Source: an uncultured SAR86 cluster bacterium | GTDB taxonomy: Bacteria > Pseudomonadota > Gammaproteobacteria > Magnimaribacterales > D2472 | NCBI GenBank assembly: GCA_902596165.1 | Contig: CACJSU010000003.1 | Location: 1 to 64,000 of the forward strand | Length of the DNA: 64,000 bases | Reading direction: 5' to 3' | Shown: in pieces, positions 28,447 through 37,460 of the stretch | How positions within the stretch are numbered: position 1 is the stretch's first letter | Layout of the letters: every line of letters begins with the position of its first letter | The notes under the pieces: model-generated | Seen by the model: the letters and a program-made list of their open reading frames with translations, nothing else | Told to the model about the DNA's origin: nothing | Database searches by the model: none | Program-made: the position numbers and the translations under genes

Positions 28447-29259
28447 ATGGCAAAAGTTGTACCAATTAGCATAGATATTAATAAAGGAAAGCTTCCCCAA
28501 AAACCAAAAGGCATCAATCAAACTGTTGAATGTTCCACTATTGAGGAAAAAAGACGGCATGAGCTTGAAAAACTAACGGCAGGCTTTAGATTATTTTCTT
28601 ATTTTGGTTATGATGAAGGAGTTGCTGGGCATATAACTGTAAGAGATCCAGAGTTTTCTGACCATTTTTGGGTCAATCCAATAGGCGTTCACTTTGGGCA
28701 GATCAAAGTTTCTGATTTGTTACTTGTTAATCACCAGGGAGCGGTTGTTCAGGGAGATCGATCTGTAAACATTGCAGCATTTACTATTCACTCTCGCCTC
28801 CATATGGCAAGACCAGACGTTAATGCAGCAGCTCACTCTCACTCTATGTATGGTAAAACCTTTTCAACTCTTGGTAAATTTCTTGATCCAATCTCTCAAG
28901 ATTCATGCGCATTCTATGAAAGACAAGCAATTTATGATGATTTTTCTGGTGTCTCCGAAGATACTAATGAGGGAGAAAGGATAGCTAATGCTCTTGGTGA
29001 TAAACAAGTGCTCTTGATGCAGAATCATGGAATCTTATCAACAGGGTCTTCGATTGATATAGCTTTATGGTATTTCTTTTCTCTTGAACGTTGTTGTCAG
29101 TCACAATTAATGGCAGAAGCAGCAGGGAAGCCCACTTTAATCCCTCATGAAACAGCTATCAAAACTAGAGAGTTTATAGCAAATGAGCTCGCAGCATGGG
29201 CAAGCTTTCAGCCCTTATATGACATGATTACTCAAAAAGAGCCTGATTTATTTGATTAA
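28447..29259 (+). CDS. Class II aldolase/adducin family protein
   Basis: Zinc-dependent aldolase-fold protein of 270 aa, related to fuculose-phosphate aldolase and ribulose-phosphate epimerase relatives. Metal ligands are suggested by AAHSHSMYG (HxH pair) and the later LMQNHGILSTG. The track ORF begins at 28321, inside fumC; AAGGA (28435-28439) points to the ATG at 28447 (MAKVVPISIDINK). Family members of this adducin-like subgroup are widespread and rarely characterised, so the substrate is unknown. It converges on an aldehyde dehydrogenase with a 2-bp gap. Confidence 0.85.
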   Translation: MAKVVPISIDINKGKLPQKPKGINQTVECSTIEEKRRHELEKLTAGFRLFSYFGYDEGVAGHITVRDPEFSDHFWVNPIGVHFGQIKVSDLLLVNHQGAVVQGDRSVNIAAFTIHSRLHMARPDVNAAAHSHSMYGKTFSTLGKFLDPISQDSCAFYERQAIYDDFSGVSEDTNEGERIANALGDKQVLLMQNHGILSTGSSIDIALWYFFSLERCCQSQLMAEAAGKPTLIPHETAIKTREFIANELAAWASFQPLYDMITQKEPDLFD

Positions 29260-29261
29260 AA

Positions 29262-30683
29262 TTAATTGCCAATAATAGCTTTAGTCTCTAGACATTCATT
29301 TAAACCAGAAAGGCCGTGCTCCCTTCCATTACCAGAGGTTTTAAACCCACCAAAAGGTGCTGCAGGACCTCTTGTGCCCCCATTGATGCTAATTTGACCC
29401 GCTCTAATTTTTCTAGCTACTTGTTTTGCATGGTCCTCATCGCCAGATTGAACATAACCTGCTAAGCCATACTCAGTATCATTAGCAATTTCTATAGCTT
29501 CGTCTTCAGACTCATACTTTAAGATACAAAGAACAGGGCCAAAAATTTCTTCTCGTGCAATGGTCATGTCATTGGTAACATCAGCAAAAACTGTTGGCTT
29601 AACAAAATAACCCTCTGAAATACCTTCAGGCCTTCCCAGGCCTCCTGCTACAAGCCGAGCACCTTCATCAATTCCAATTTGAATTAACCTTTGAACTTTT
29701 TCATATTGAACTTTATTAGAAATTGGTCCAATTTTTACACCATCTACTTCTGGCGAACCAACAACTGTTGAATTTGCAACATCAGCAGCCGCTTTAACTG
29801 CCTTTTCATAATTATTGGATGAAACTAGCATTCTTGTTGGCGCATTACATGATTGTCCAGTATTCATGAAGCAATGATTCGCTCCAGCAGCGGCAGCTTT
29901 CTCAATATCAGCATCATCCAGGATAATATTTGCTGATTTGCCACCTAGCTCTTGAGCAACCCTCTTTACAGTTGGAGCTGAGGCAATAGCTACAGCAACT
30001 CCAGCTCGTGTTGAACCTGTAAAATGCATCATATCAATATCTTGATGCTCAGATAGAGCGGCACCAACAATTGGACCCATTCCATTTACAAGATTAAAAA
30101 CTCCTGCCGGAACTTTTGCAGCATCCAATATTTCAGCAAATATAATTCCACAAAAGGGAGTGATTTCACTAGGTTTTAGTACCATGGTACACCCTGATGC
30201 AATTGCAGATGCTACTTTTGTGCACATCTGATTCATGGGCCAATTCCATGGAGTAATCATCCCTATAACTCCTATTGGCTCTTTTCTTACCAAGTAATTA
30301 TTTTCTGTCCCTTCAAATTCAAAAGTTTTTAATACCTCTAAAGTATCTTTAAAATGAGATAAACCCGAGGTAACTTGAGCTACGTTAGAAAGCCATAATG
30401 GCGCGCCCATTTCTAATGAAATTGTTTTTGCTAATTCTTCTGAGCGTTTTTCATATTCTGAAATAATTCTTTCGATCAGCTCAATTCTCTCCTCTTTAGG
30501 AGAAAAGGCAAAAGTTTTAAAGGCACCTTTAGCCGCTTTAACAGCTTCATCTATATCTTCTTTGGTGCCAGCTGAAATCGACCCAATAACAGATTCATCA
30601 GAAGGATTTATAACTTCTATTGTTTCTGAGCCCAATGGATCAACCCATTCCCCATTAATATAAAACTTAAGTTGGTCAGCCAT
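29262..30683 (-). CDS. NAD(P)-dependent aldehyde dehydrogenase
   Basis: Oxidises an aldehyde to the acid. The ALDH signatures are intact: the general base Glu in QELGGKSANII near residue 243, the nucleophilic Cys in FMNTGQSCNAPTRM near residue 278, and the C-terminal EEIFGPVLCI. Length 473 aa is normal. The cofactor-binding MTPWNWP segment is also present. A TATAAT box and a GAGGAA ribosome binding site lie upstream. The substrate is not predictable; it stands alone between the class II aldolase-like gene and the photolyase. Confidence 0.9.
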   Translation of the reverse strand: MADQLKFYINGEWVDPLGSETIEVINPSDESVIGSISAGTKEDIDEAVKAAKGAFKTFAFSPKEERIELIERIISEYEKRSEELAKTISLEMGAPLWLSNVAQVTSGLSHFKDTLEVLKTFEFEGTENNYLVRKEPIGVIGMITPWNWPMNQMCTKVASAIASGCTMVLKPSEITPFCGIIFAEILDAAKVPAGVFNLVNGMGPIVGAALSEHQDIDMMHFTGSTRAGVAVAIASAPTVKRVAQELGGKSANIILDDADIEKAAAAGANHCFMNTGQSCNAPTRMLVSSNNYEKAVKAAADVANSTVVGSPEVDGVKIGPISNKVQYEKVQRLIQIGIDEGARLVAGGLGRPEGISEGYFVKPTVFADVTNDMTIAREEIFGPVLCILKYESEDEAIEIANDTEYGLAGYVQSGDEDHAKQVARKIRAGQISINGGTRGPAAPFGGFKTSGNGREHGLSGLNECLETKAIIGN

Positions 30684-30712
30684 ATTTATTCCTCACTAAA
30701 AAATCGAATTTT

Positions 30713-30718
30713 ATTATA
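30713..30718 (-). promoter_or_regulatory. Candidate -10 box for the aldehyde dehydrogenase
   Basis: Minus-strand TATAAT 29 nt upstream of the ATG in the 81-bp gap after the photolyase stop. A poor -35 candidate (TGGCGA) lies 18 nt further upstream. Confidence 0.4.
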
Positions 30719-30764
30719 ACGGATGTCTTTTAATTATCGCCAGTATTAGTTTTCGGTCCATAAT

Positions 30765-32189
30765 TTATATGCCACTTTCCTCTCGAGCATCTTTAAATGC
30801 CTGAATAGCTCTAATACGAGATTCCTTCAAATCTAATATGGGTGAAGGATAATCAGCAGATAAAAAAAGATCGTCTTTTGGCTGATGAATTTGAGCAATA
30901 GGAATATCTTTAAGTTCAGGAATAAATTTTTTGATAAATTCTCCAGAGGGATCAAAATTTTGTGATTGAGTGATTGGGTTAAAAATTCTAAAGTATGGAG
31001 CTGAATCTGTTCCAGTTGAAGAACTCCACTGCCAGCCTCCATTATTTGAAGAGAAATCTCCATCTATCAAATGTTGCATAAAAAACTTCTCTCCAAGCCT
31101 CCAATCATGAAGCATATTTTTTGTAAAAAACATTGCAACGATCATCCTTAATCGATTATGCATCCAACCTTCTGAAAGCATCTGTCTGATGCCTGCATCA
31201 ACAATGGGAAAACCTGTTTTACCAGCATAAAAGGCTTTAAGCTCTTCTTTTGAATGTCGCCACTGAATAGAAGCTGTATAGTCTTGAAAAGGAAGATTTT
31301 TACTTACTTTTGGAAATGAGTGCATAATGTTTCTATAAAATTCCCTCCAAACGATTTCATCGATCCACTTACAAATTCCTTTATTACCTGACGTAAATTC
31401 AAAATTATTTAACTTAAGACCCTCCAAGATGCATCTTTTAGGAGAAAGAATACCTAGAGCTAAGTAGGGTGAAATTCTACTGGTTCCATCAATGATTGGA
31501 GAATTCCTGGATTCACTATAAGACTTAACTTTTAACTGAAGAAAATTTTCAAGTCTGTCTCGAGCTGCATCTTCTCCAGCAGGCCAAAGATCAATGTTTA
31601 CTGAATTATTTTTAACAAATTTTAAAGCTGATATATCACTTCGAATGGGAGAGGATTTTTTTAATTCCAATGGCTCCTCTATGTCTAAAAAATTCATTTC
31701 AAAATTTTCAATCCATCTTCTTTTAAAAGGTGTGAAAACTGAGAAAGGTTTTCCTTGTCCTGTCTTAAGAAAACCAGGCTCATAAACAACCTGATCATCG
31801 AACGATGAAGATTCAATATTTTTTTTCTTTAAAGCCTCTACTGAAGCTAAATCTCTATTAATTTCATTTAACCCAAACTCATTATTCCAAAATGCATGAT
31901 CTATTTTTTGTTCAGAGGAAAAGGAAGATAAATCTATCGGCAGAGTTTTGTATGACTCAGTATTAATAGCAATGAGTGGAATCCCAAGCTTTTCCAATGA
32001 TTCTTTTAACACAATTAAATTATTAATTAAGAATTCATGCTTGATATTTGATTCATTATGAGCGTCCCATTGAGAATGAGAAAAGATATAAATCGCTAGA
32101 ACCTCTTGGCATTTGTTCAATGCAGCATTTAATGCAGGATTATCATCAAGCCTTAAATCAGTTCTAAACCAAACTAGTCCTTTTGCCAT
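30765..32189 (-). CDS. phrB: Deoxyribodipyrimidine photolyase (class I CPD type)
   Basis: Light-driven repair of UV pyrimidine dimers with FAD. The N-terminal antenna domain opens with GLVWFRTDLRLDDNPAL. The FAD domain holds the usual segments: WREFYRNIM, TGFPIVDAGIRQMLSEGWMHNR and GDFSSNNGGWQWSSSTGTD with the flavin-contacting Asn/Trp residues, and YFRIFNP. The 474 aa length matches E. coli PhrB (472). Its start overlaps the end of the ELM1-family gene by 16 nt, so it appears to be the last gene of a surface-sugar operon. Light-exposed surface-water life would fit. Confidence 0.93.
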   Translation of the reverse strand: MAKGLVWFRTDLRLDDNPALNAALNKCQEVLAIYIFSHSQWDAHNESNIKHEFLINNLIVLKESLEKLGIPLIAINTESYKTLPIDLSSFSSEQKIDHAFWNNEFGLNEINRDLASVEALKKKNIESSSFDDQVVYEPGFLKTGQGKPFSVFTPFKRRWIENFEMNFLDIEEPLELKKSSPIRSDISALKFVKNNSVNIDLWPAGEDAARDRLENFLQLKVKSYSESRNSPIIDGTSRISPYLALGILSPKRCILEGLKLNNFEFTSGNKGICKWIDEIVWREFYRNIMHSFPKVSKNLPFQDYTASIQWRHSKEELKAFYAGKTGFPIVDAGIRQMLSEGWMHNRLRMIVAMFFTKNMLHDWRLGEKFFMQHLIDGDFSSNNGGWQWSSSTGTDSAPYFRIFNPITQSQNFDPSGEFIKKFIPELKDIPIAQIHQPKDDLFLSADYPSPILDLKESRIRAIQAFKDAREESGI

Positions 32190-33181
32190 TGAATCCTCTC
32201 CTCAAGCTGATCGCATAATTGAGATAAGTGATTTTGGACATTATTAGAAGAGTTATCTATTTCTTTAATTAAAAAATTTTTAATTGGCTCTCTTGTAATT
32301 AAATTTAGATCTAAATATTTTTGAATATGCGCTTTATATCTCAAGGGAGATTGAATACCAGAAGGAAATATTGTTGTGACTGGCTTGCCGCTACTAACTG
32401 ATTCTGAAATCATCATTGCACTATCTTCTGTGACAAATATATTTTTAGCTGAGCCAAATAAAGCTGCTAAATTAAAATTTTTAGCTCCTTGATGGAACCA
32501 TGCCGAATAGTCTAATGGAATATTTTGTAACTGTGATCGAATTTTTTTTTCTACAATAGGATCGCTTCTTCTTGAGGTAACTATTGTAATTGGAAGATTT
32601 GTAGTTTTGTGCAATTGCTTGATCGCCTTTATTAGATCATCCCACTCATCTTCTTTATACGAATATCCTATGCCCTCTCCACCTATTAAAAATAATAGAT
32701 GTTCGCTAAGGCCCTCATCTTCTGCAGCTCGGTTGCAAACTCCTGGTGAGTAAAGGCTCGGGGTAATAGAAGCAATTATGTTAGATGAATCCTCATAATA
32801 TCTTTCAACTGTTACAAGAGCATCAAATAGCGAAGAATGCAATCCTCGAGGAGATCCAAGTTGGATAACCGGAATTTTTTTTAAAATCTTTAAGGCTGCG
32901 GTATACGGTGCTGTTTTTCCACCAGCAGCAATAATTAGGTCAAGCCCAGTAGTATCAATTTTTTTGTAAAGAAATGAGATGATTTTTGCAGTCGAGGAGC
33001 TTGGGAAGCGCAGCAAAAGCCTCGAGAAAAAAGTTATTAAGCCTCTTAAATGGTGACTCCTGAATTGAAGATCAATAATTCTTGTTTCTAAAGAATGCTT
33101 GTTTGCAAGCAAGGAGGCTACTCCTTTTGATTGGTTAAAGTGTCCAGGTATTCCATCGCTAATAACAAGAATTTTTTTCAT
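32174..33181 (-). CDS. ELM1 (mitochondrial fission)-family putative glycosyltransferase-like protein
   Basis: The 335 aa protein matches the ELM1/DUF1022 family at its start (ISDGIPGHFNQSKGVASLL), in LDLIIAAGGKTAPYTAALK, and in FVTEDSAMMISESVSSGKPVTTIFP, which resembles the nucleotide-sugar loop of GT-B enzymes. In bacteria the family is uncharacterised but often lies near LPS genes. Here it is 3 bp downstream of kdsB, so a role in Kdo or related surface-sugar transfer is a reasonable inference. The name refers to plant homologues and says nothing about function here. Confidence 0.78.
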   Translation of the reverse strand: MKKILVISDGIPGHFNQSKGVASLLANKHSLETRIIDLQFRSHHLRGLITFFSRLLLRFPSSSTAKIISFLYKKIDTTGLDLIIAAGGKTAPYTAALKILKKIPVIQLGSPRGLHSSLFDALVTVERYYEDSSNIIASITPSLYSPGVCNRAAEDEGLSEHLLFLIGGEGIGYSYKEDEWDDLIKAIKQLHKTTNLPITIVTSRRSDPIVEKKIRSQLQNIPLDYSAWFHQGAKNFNLAALFGSAKNIFVTEDSAMMISESVSSGKPVTTIFPSGIQSPLRYKAHIQKYLDLNLITREPIKNFLIKEIDNSSNNVQNHLSQLCDQLEERIQWQKD

Positions 33182-33184
33182 GCT

Positions 33185-33940
33185 TTATGTGTATTTATCT
33201 TGATAAAGATGAATAATTTTATCCTCTAACATCATTTTTTCTACCTTAATTATATCCTCTGGGTTATCAACTCCCAGTATAGGGCCTGAAGATAAAACAC
33301 CTTGAATAGTAAAATCATTTTCCAAGAACCTCATCATATCTATTGACTCTAATTCCTCTAATTCAGTAGGTGATAAACTTGTATAATGTTTCAGAGCTTC
33401 ATTTGTAAAACCGATCATGCCAAGCTGCCTGAAGGTTTTGATGCTATTAAAAGGGACATGTGATCTAGAGAAAAACTTTATCTTTAATTTATTGTCTGTA
33501 ACTGCTTTGACAACATTCGGATTTTCTAGGTCATCACCAATTTGAAAAATTAGATTTGCTACTTCGAGATCTTTTCCCGCAAATGAATCCTTTAAATTAT
33601 TAATATCATCAGGAAATATTTGCGGTTCATCTCCTTGTAATAAAAGAATTAAATCGTAATTGCATCCCTGCTTAGCAAGAATATCTAAAACTTCCTTGGC
33701 TCTTTCTGTTGCTCTTTGGTGGCTGTGGCTTGTTATGACTGAGGGTATACCTTGTGATTGACTCCATTCATTAATTTCTTGATCTGGTGTAGCAATTATT
33801 AATTTATCACAAGCTCCAGAAAGCAATGCTCTTTCATAGCAATGTGCAATCATAGGTATATCTAAAATTTTTTTTAGTGGCTTACCTGGAAACCTTGACG
33901 AAGCCATTCTTGCAGGAATTACCCCTAAAGTGCTTGCCAT
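33185..33940 (-). CDS. kdsB: 3-deoxy-manno-octulosonate cytidylyltransferase KdsB or close relative
   Basis: Activates Kdo (or a related ulosonic acid) to the CMP-sugar for LPS core assembly. The N-terminal VIPARMASSRFPGKPLKKI signature binds CTP, and the middle holds LLLQGDEPQI with the metal-site Asp. The 251 aa length matches E. coli KdsB (248). It directly abuts an HpcH/HpaI aldolase gene (no gap), with a dehydrogenase and phosphatase upstream. It could therefore be either the housekeeping KdsB or a specialised paralogue for another 2-keto-3-deoxy sugar acid. KdsA, KdsC and KdsD are not in the window. Confidence 0.85.
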   Translation of the reverse strand: MASTLGVIPARMASSRFPGKPLKKILDIPMIAHCYERALLSGACDKLIIATPDQEINEWSQSQGIPSVITSHSHQRATERAKEVLDILAKQGCNYDLILLLQGDEPQIFPDDINNLKDSFAGKDLEVANLIFQIGDDLENPNVVKAVTDNKLKIKFFSRSHVPFNSIKTFRQLGMIGFTNEALKHYTSLSPTELEELESIDMMRFLENDFTIQGVLSSGPILGVDNPEDIIKVEKMMLEDKIIHLYQDKYT

Positions 33941-34666
33941 TTATTTAAGAAATGGCAGTCTGGCGCCATTATCTAACATTCTAATATCTACACTAAAAGC
34001 AATCATGTCATAGCCCTTAGCTTGCAACACTTGTATCTGATCTATCTCTGGTTCAACAAGATGATATCCACATTTAATATTTTCTTGTTTAGCTGCAGAT
34101 AAAATTTTCGCCTCGGCTTCATTAAATTCATCAGAATCAAATACTCCAGGATTATTGAGTGAAGCAGAAAGATCATATGGGCCAATAAAGTACCCATTTA
34201 TATTTTGCGAAAAAATTTCTTTACAGTTTTTTAAGCCTTTCAAGGATTCAATTTGAGCATAAATCTCAATTTTAGTTGCTTTATCTGAAATATAATCTTG
34301 CTTCTGAAGATTTTCACCATACCCCTGAGCTCTTGCAAGACCCATCCCTCTTGAACCCTTAGGAGGATAATGACATGCAGAAATAATTTTTTCTATTTGA
34401 TTGAGTGTCTCTATCATTGGTGCCAATATCCCCTTTGCCCCAGCATCAAGAACTCTTTTAATTTGAGAGGAGTCTTGGTTAGATAACCTTACAAAAGGTT
34501 TAGATCCAGCTAAGTCAATTACTCTAATAAGTTGCTCAGCTTGACTGATATTTATACAACTATGCTCAAGATCTATCACAATCCATTCATAGCCTGCCTT
34601 GACAAAAATTTCAGCGATTGATTCATTTGGGAGGCTTTGCCAAGTGCCGATTGAAAGGTTGTTCAT
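33941..34666 (-). CDS. HpcH/HpaI-family aldolase
   Basis: Metal-dependent class II pyruvate aldolase fold (HpaI, 2-keto-3-deoxy-L-rhamnonate aldolase, citrate-lyase beta relatives), which makes or breaks 2-keto-3-deoxy acids from pyruvate and an aldehyde. Signatures: WIVIDLEHS with the metal/base region near residue 30, FVRLSNQDSSQIKRVLDAGAKGILAPMIET, and the substrate loop SRGMGLARAQGYG. Length 241 aa is usual. Position between a KdsB-like synthetase and a hydroxyacid dehydrogenase suggests a sugar-acid pathway, perhaps synthetic. The aldehyde partner is unknown. Confidence 0.85.
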   Translation of the reverse strand: MNNLSIGTWQSLPNESIAEIFVKAGYEWIVIDLEHSCINISQAEQLIRVIDLAGSKPFVRLSNQDSSQIKRVLDAGAKGILAPMIETLNQIEKIISACHYPPKGSRGMGLARAQGYGENLQKQDYISDKATKIEIYAQIESLKGLKNCKEIFSQNINGYFIGPYDLSASLNNPGVFDSDEFNEAEAKILSAAKQENIKCGYHLVEPEIDQIQVLQAKGYDMIAFSVDIRMLDNGARLPFLK

Positions 34667-34678
34667 AAATATGATGTC

Positions 34679-35644
34679 TTACGTTATTTTTATATTATCA
34701 TCTAATCCATTTATGGCAGCCATGCCCATAGCATTAATTCCTTCATTGGTAAGACTTGATCTATGAGATGTACCAAAAAAGTTTGGTAATTTTAATAGTG
34801 GGTTGTCAAAAGATGGCTCTTCTTCATAGACATCAAATCCTGCAAAGGCAGTATGATTTTTAACCAGGAAATTATAAAGATCCCCCTCATTAACTATCCC
34901 GCCTCGAGCAGTATTTACTATACATACACTTGATTTAAGTTTGTTAAAATTAGATGCCGAAATCAAATTAGCTGTTTGTTTGCTTAGCGGAAGGTGGATA
35001 CTAACAATATCTGATTTTGAAAGAACTAAATCTAAAGGTAGTTGACAGATTGAATTAGGATTAAGATTTATATCATTAGATATATTTTTAATATCGCCAT
35101 CGGAATAATCTTTTTCATCAAAAAAAATAATATCGCAATTAAATGGTTGAATAAGCGATGCTAACCTTTGACCAATATTTCCAAACCCAAGCAAGCCAAT
35201 AGTTTTGCCAAAAAGCTCTGAACCCTTTTCTTGCGACCAATTTCCATCAAGAATTTCAAGTTTATTATCTTGAATTTTTTTAAGTCCAATTAAAATTAAA
35301 GTTAAGGCTAGCTCAGCAACACTTTGCTTATTAACACCTGGAGTAAATCCTAGTTTGATTTTATAGCTTCTTAGCAATTCTAAATCCAAATTATTTAACC
35401 CTACACCATATTTACTAATAACCTTGAGATCCGGCAATTCAGAAAGTACATGATCAGGCATCGCTTCTATGCCTATAATTGCTTTTGAGGCTGGTTTTAA
35501 AAAATTTATTAAATCCTCTCCTTCCAATGTTTTGCCAGTTTCATTAAGAATAATTGAAGAATATAAATTCTTAAGTTTTGAAACTAAAAAGGTGTTTTGT
35601 GAAAAAGACCTAGAGGCAACCGCAACTGTATCCTTTGTATTCAA
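34679..35644 (-). CDS. D-2-hydroxyacid dehydrogenase (phosphoglycerate dehydrogenase-like)
   Basis: NAD-dependent dehydrogenase of 321 aa. The Rossmann motif GLLGFGNIGQRLA is near residue 150, NTARGGIVNEGDL with the catalytic-site Arg is near 245, and the C-terminal catalytic His is in GTSHRSSLTNEG. There is no ACT or ASB domain, so it is not a classical SerA. It sits directly after the phosphatase gene (stop and start adjacent) and 12 bp before the aldolase, suggesting a shared sugar-acid substrate. Exact substrate unknown. Confidence 0.83.
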   Translation of the reverse strand: MNTKDTVAVASRSFSQNTFLVSKLKNLYSSIILNETGKTLEGEDLINFLKPASKAIIGIEAMPDHVLSELPDLKVISKYGVGLNNLDLELLRSYKIKLGFTPGVNKQSVAELALTLILIGLKKIQDNKLEILDGNWSQEKGSELFGKTIGLLGFGNIGQRLASLIQPFNCDIIFFDEKDYSDGDIKNISNDINLNPNSICQLPLDLVLSKSDIVSIHLPLSKQTANLISASNFNKLKSSVCIVNTARGGIVNEGDLYNFLVKNHTAFAGFDVYEEEPSFDNPLLKLPNFFGTSHRSSLTNEGINAMGMAAINGLDDNIKIT

Positions 35645-36388
35645 TTATTCTTTTATGTGATTGTTAGAAAATTTTGCGTCAACCCTGTAATCTGATTGAA
35701 GATTATTTATTAATGCTAATCCACCTGCAGCTTTTACAATGGCAGCTCCAGCTGCAATATCCCATAAGAAAATTCCGTTTTCTTGATAAGTTTCTGCTTT
35801 TCCTGATGCTACATATACCGCTGCCATTGCAGCGGACCCAATCATTCTAATTTTTTTCCAAGACTGAAAAGTTGATATTAATCTATTGAATTCATCATTA
35901 GAATAGTTAGTCTTTGCTGGTATGCCAGTTACTAAAGTAGATTCATTTTTCAGTAATAATGAAGAAACCTGAATTTCTTGGTCATTGACGAAAGCTTTTG
36001 AGTCTTTATATCCAAAATAAAGATCTTCATGATTAAAATCATAAATCACTCCCAAGGTTGGATTCAGATCATGCATTAATGCAATTGAAACACAGCTAAT
36101 TGGAATGCCTCTTAAAAAATTTGATGTTCCATCAAGAGGGTCTATAACCCAATAATACTCGTCCAATTTATCTGTGAGGCCAGTCTCTTCTCCCAAAATT
36201 GAAAAATCACTATGTTCTGCAATGTACTCTTTAATAATATTTTCTGTATCAATATCTAGTTGCAACTTAACATCTCTACCTTCATTTAATAAAACTTTTA
36301 GATCACTTCCGCGAGCTTTAAGTAAAAAATCTCCAGCAAGTAATGCAGCTGATTTTGCAACTTTTAGGGAGTGGTTAAGATCGATCAT
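35645..36388 (-). CDS. Inositol monophosphatase/CysQ-family phosphatase
   Basis: Magnesium-dependent phosphatase of 247 aa. Metal-binding motifs are complete: GEETG near residue 70, DPLDGTSNF near 87, and WDIAAGAAIVKAAGG near 205. Family members hydrolyse inositol phosphates, PAP, histidinol phosphate or sugar phosphates, and the sequence alone does not decide. In this operon (dehydrogenase, aldolase and CMP-sugar synthetase immediately downstream), removal of phosphate from a sugar-acid intermediate, in place of KdsC, is an attractive inference. Confidence 0.85.
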   Translation of the reverse strand: MIDLNHSLKVAKSAALLAGDFLLKARGSDLKVLLNEGRDVKLQLDIDTENIIKEYIAEHSDFSILGEETGLTDKLDEYYWVIDPLDGTSNFLRGIPISCVSIALMHDLNPTLGVIYDFNHEDLYFGYKDSKAFVNDQEIQVSSLLLKNESTLVTGIPAKTNYSNDEFNRLISTFQSWKKIRMIGSAAMAAVYVASGKAETYQENGIFLWDIAAGAAIVKAAGGLALINNLQSDYRVDAKFSNNHIKE

Positions 36389-36435
36389 TTAAAAATTTAT
36401 AGGAATAGTGTTAATGGATTCATTTTATATTTGTT

Positions 36436-37458
36436 TTAACTGTAATATTTTTTTTTCCAAAGAGGATCTGCTTTATAAATTTTTTCAACTAAATGCATAG
36501 TTTCAATTGCATCATCAATACTACCCCTTTCAATTATTAGATTATTTTGAATACAATTCAAAAAATATTTAATCTCATTGTCCCATGACACATCCTGACG
36601 GTATTCTGAGGTTGTTTCCGTAGGAACTCCTTTGTCCTTTTCTGGATTTGAAGAAATAATCCTGAGAGTTTCATCTCCATAACTTTTAGATCCGGTTAAT
36701 ATGCCTCCTAGCACTATAGAACCTTTTTGAAGAGTTACTTCTAAATTAAACATATGTCTCCACTGAGTAGCAGATGAATGAAGCTGAGCAACAACACCAT
36801 TCGTAGATTTCATCAATACATATGCATTATCTTCAACATCAAAATTCCAAAAGGCATTATCAATAAATGAAAAGATTTTAGAAAAGCTTTCACCAGATAA
36901 ATATCTTATTAAATCAAGCATATGTATACCTTGATCAAGCAAAATACCTCCACCAGATTCCTCTCTTTTAGTCCTCCAATCAGTCTGGTTAAAACTAATC
37001 ATTTGAGATTTTCCGTATACGCCCTTTAGGTTAATAATTTTTCCAAGAGTATTACTATCAATAATTGATTTGGCTTCCTCCACGGAAAGATGAAATCGAT
37101 GATTAAAACCATACATTAATTTTAAGTGTGGGTACTTTTTATATATTTTCTTTACTTTAATAAGTTCATTAAGTGTTTTAGCTGGGGGTTTTTCACAAAA
37201 AGCATGAATGTCTTTTTTAAGGCTTAATGAAACAGCATCTGAAGCAAATTTATTAGGAAGGCTTATAAAAATAATGTCCAGTTCAGCTTTATCAATTAAA
37301 TCACGATAATCTTTAAAAATATCTATATCAGAAGAAAGATCTTTATGTGCCTGTGGATTAACTTCTGAAATTGCTACAACTTTATATGATGTATTTTTTT
37401 TAATTGAGGCATGTCTAGTCTTTCCAACGACACCATAGCCAGCGATCCCCACTCTCAT
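36436..37458 (-). CDS. Gfo/Idh/MocA-family oxidoreductase
   Basis: NAD(P)-dependent sugar oxidoreductase of 340 aa. The N-terminal Rossmann loop GIAGYGVVGKTRH is clear, the catalytic Lys motif appears as FCEKPPAKT near residue 92, and GGILLDQGIHMLDLI, with the active-site Asp/His, is near residue 175. Relatives oxidise or reduce NDP-sugars or free sugars and inositols. It lies 2 bp downstream of a PQQ-type sugar dehydrogenase and 47 bp upstream of the phosphatase gene, in the middle of the surface-sugar operon. Confidence 0.86.
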   Translation of the reverse strand: MRVGIAGYGVVGKTRHASIKKNTSYKVVAISEVNPQAHKDLSSDIDIFKDYRDLIDKAELDIIFISLPNKFASDAVSLSLKKDIHAFCEKPPAKTLNELIKVKKIYKKYPHLKLMYGFNHRFHLSVEEAKSIIDSNTLGKIINLKGVYGKSQMISFNQTDWRTKREESGGGILLDQGIHMLDLIRYLSGESFSKIFSFIDNAFWNFDVEDNAYVLMKSTNGVVAQLHSSATQWRHMFNLEVTLQKGSIVLGGILTGSKSYGDETLRIISSNPEKDKGVPTETTSEYRQDVSWDNEIKYFLNCIQNNLIIERGSIDDAIETMHLVEKIYKADPLWKKKYYS

Positions 37459-37460
37459 TG

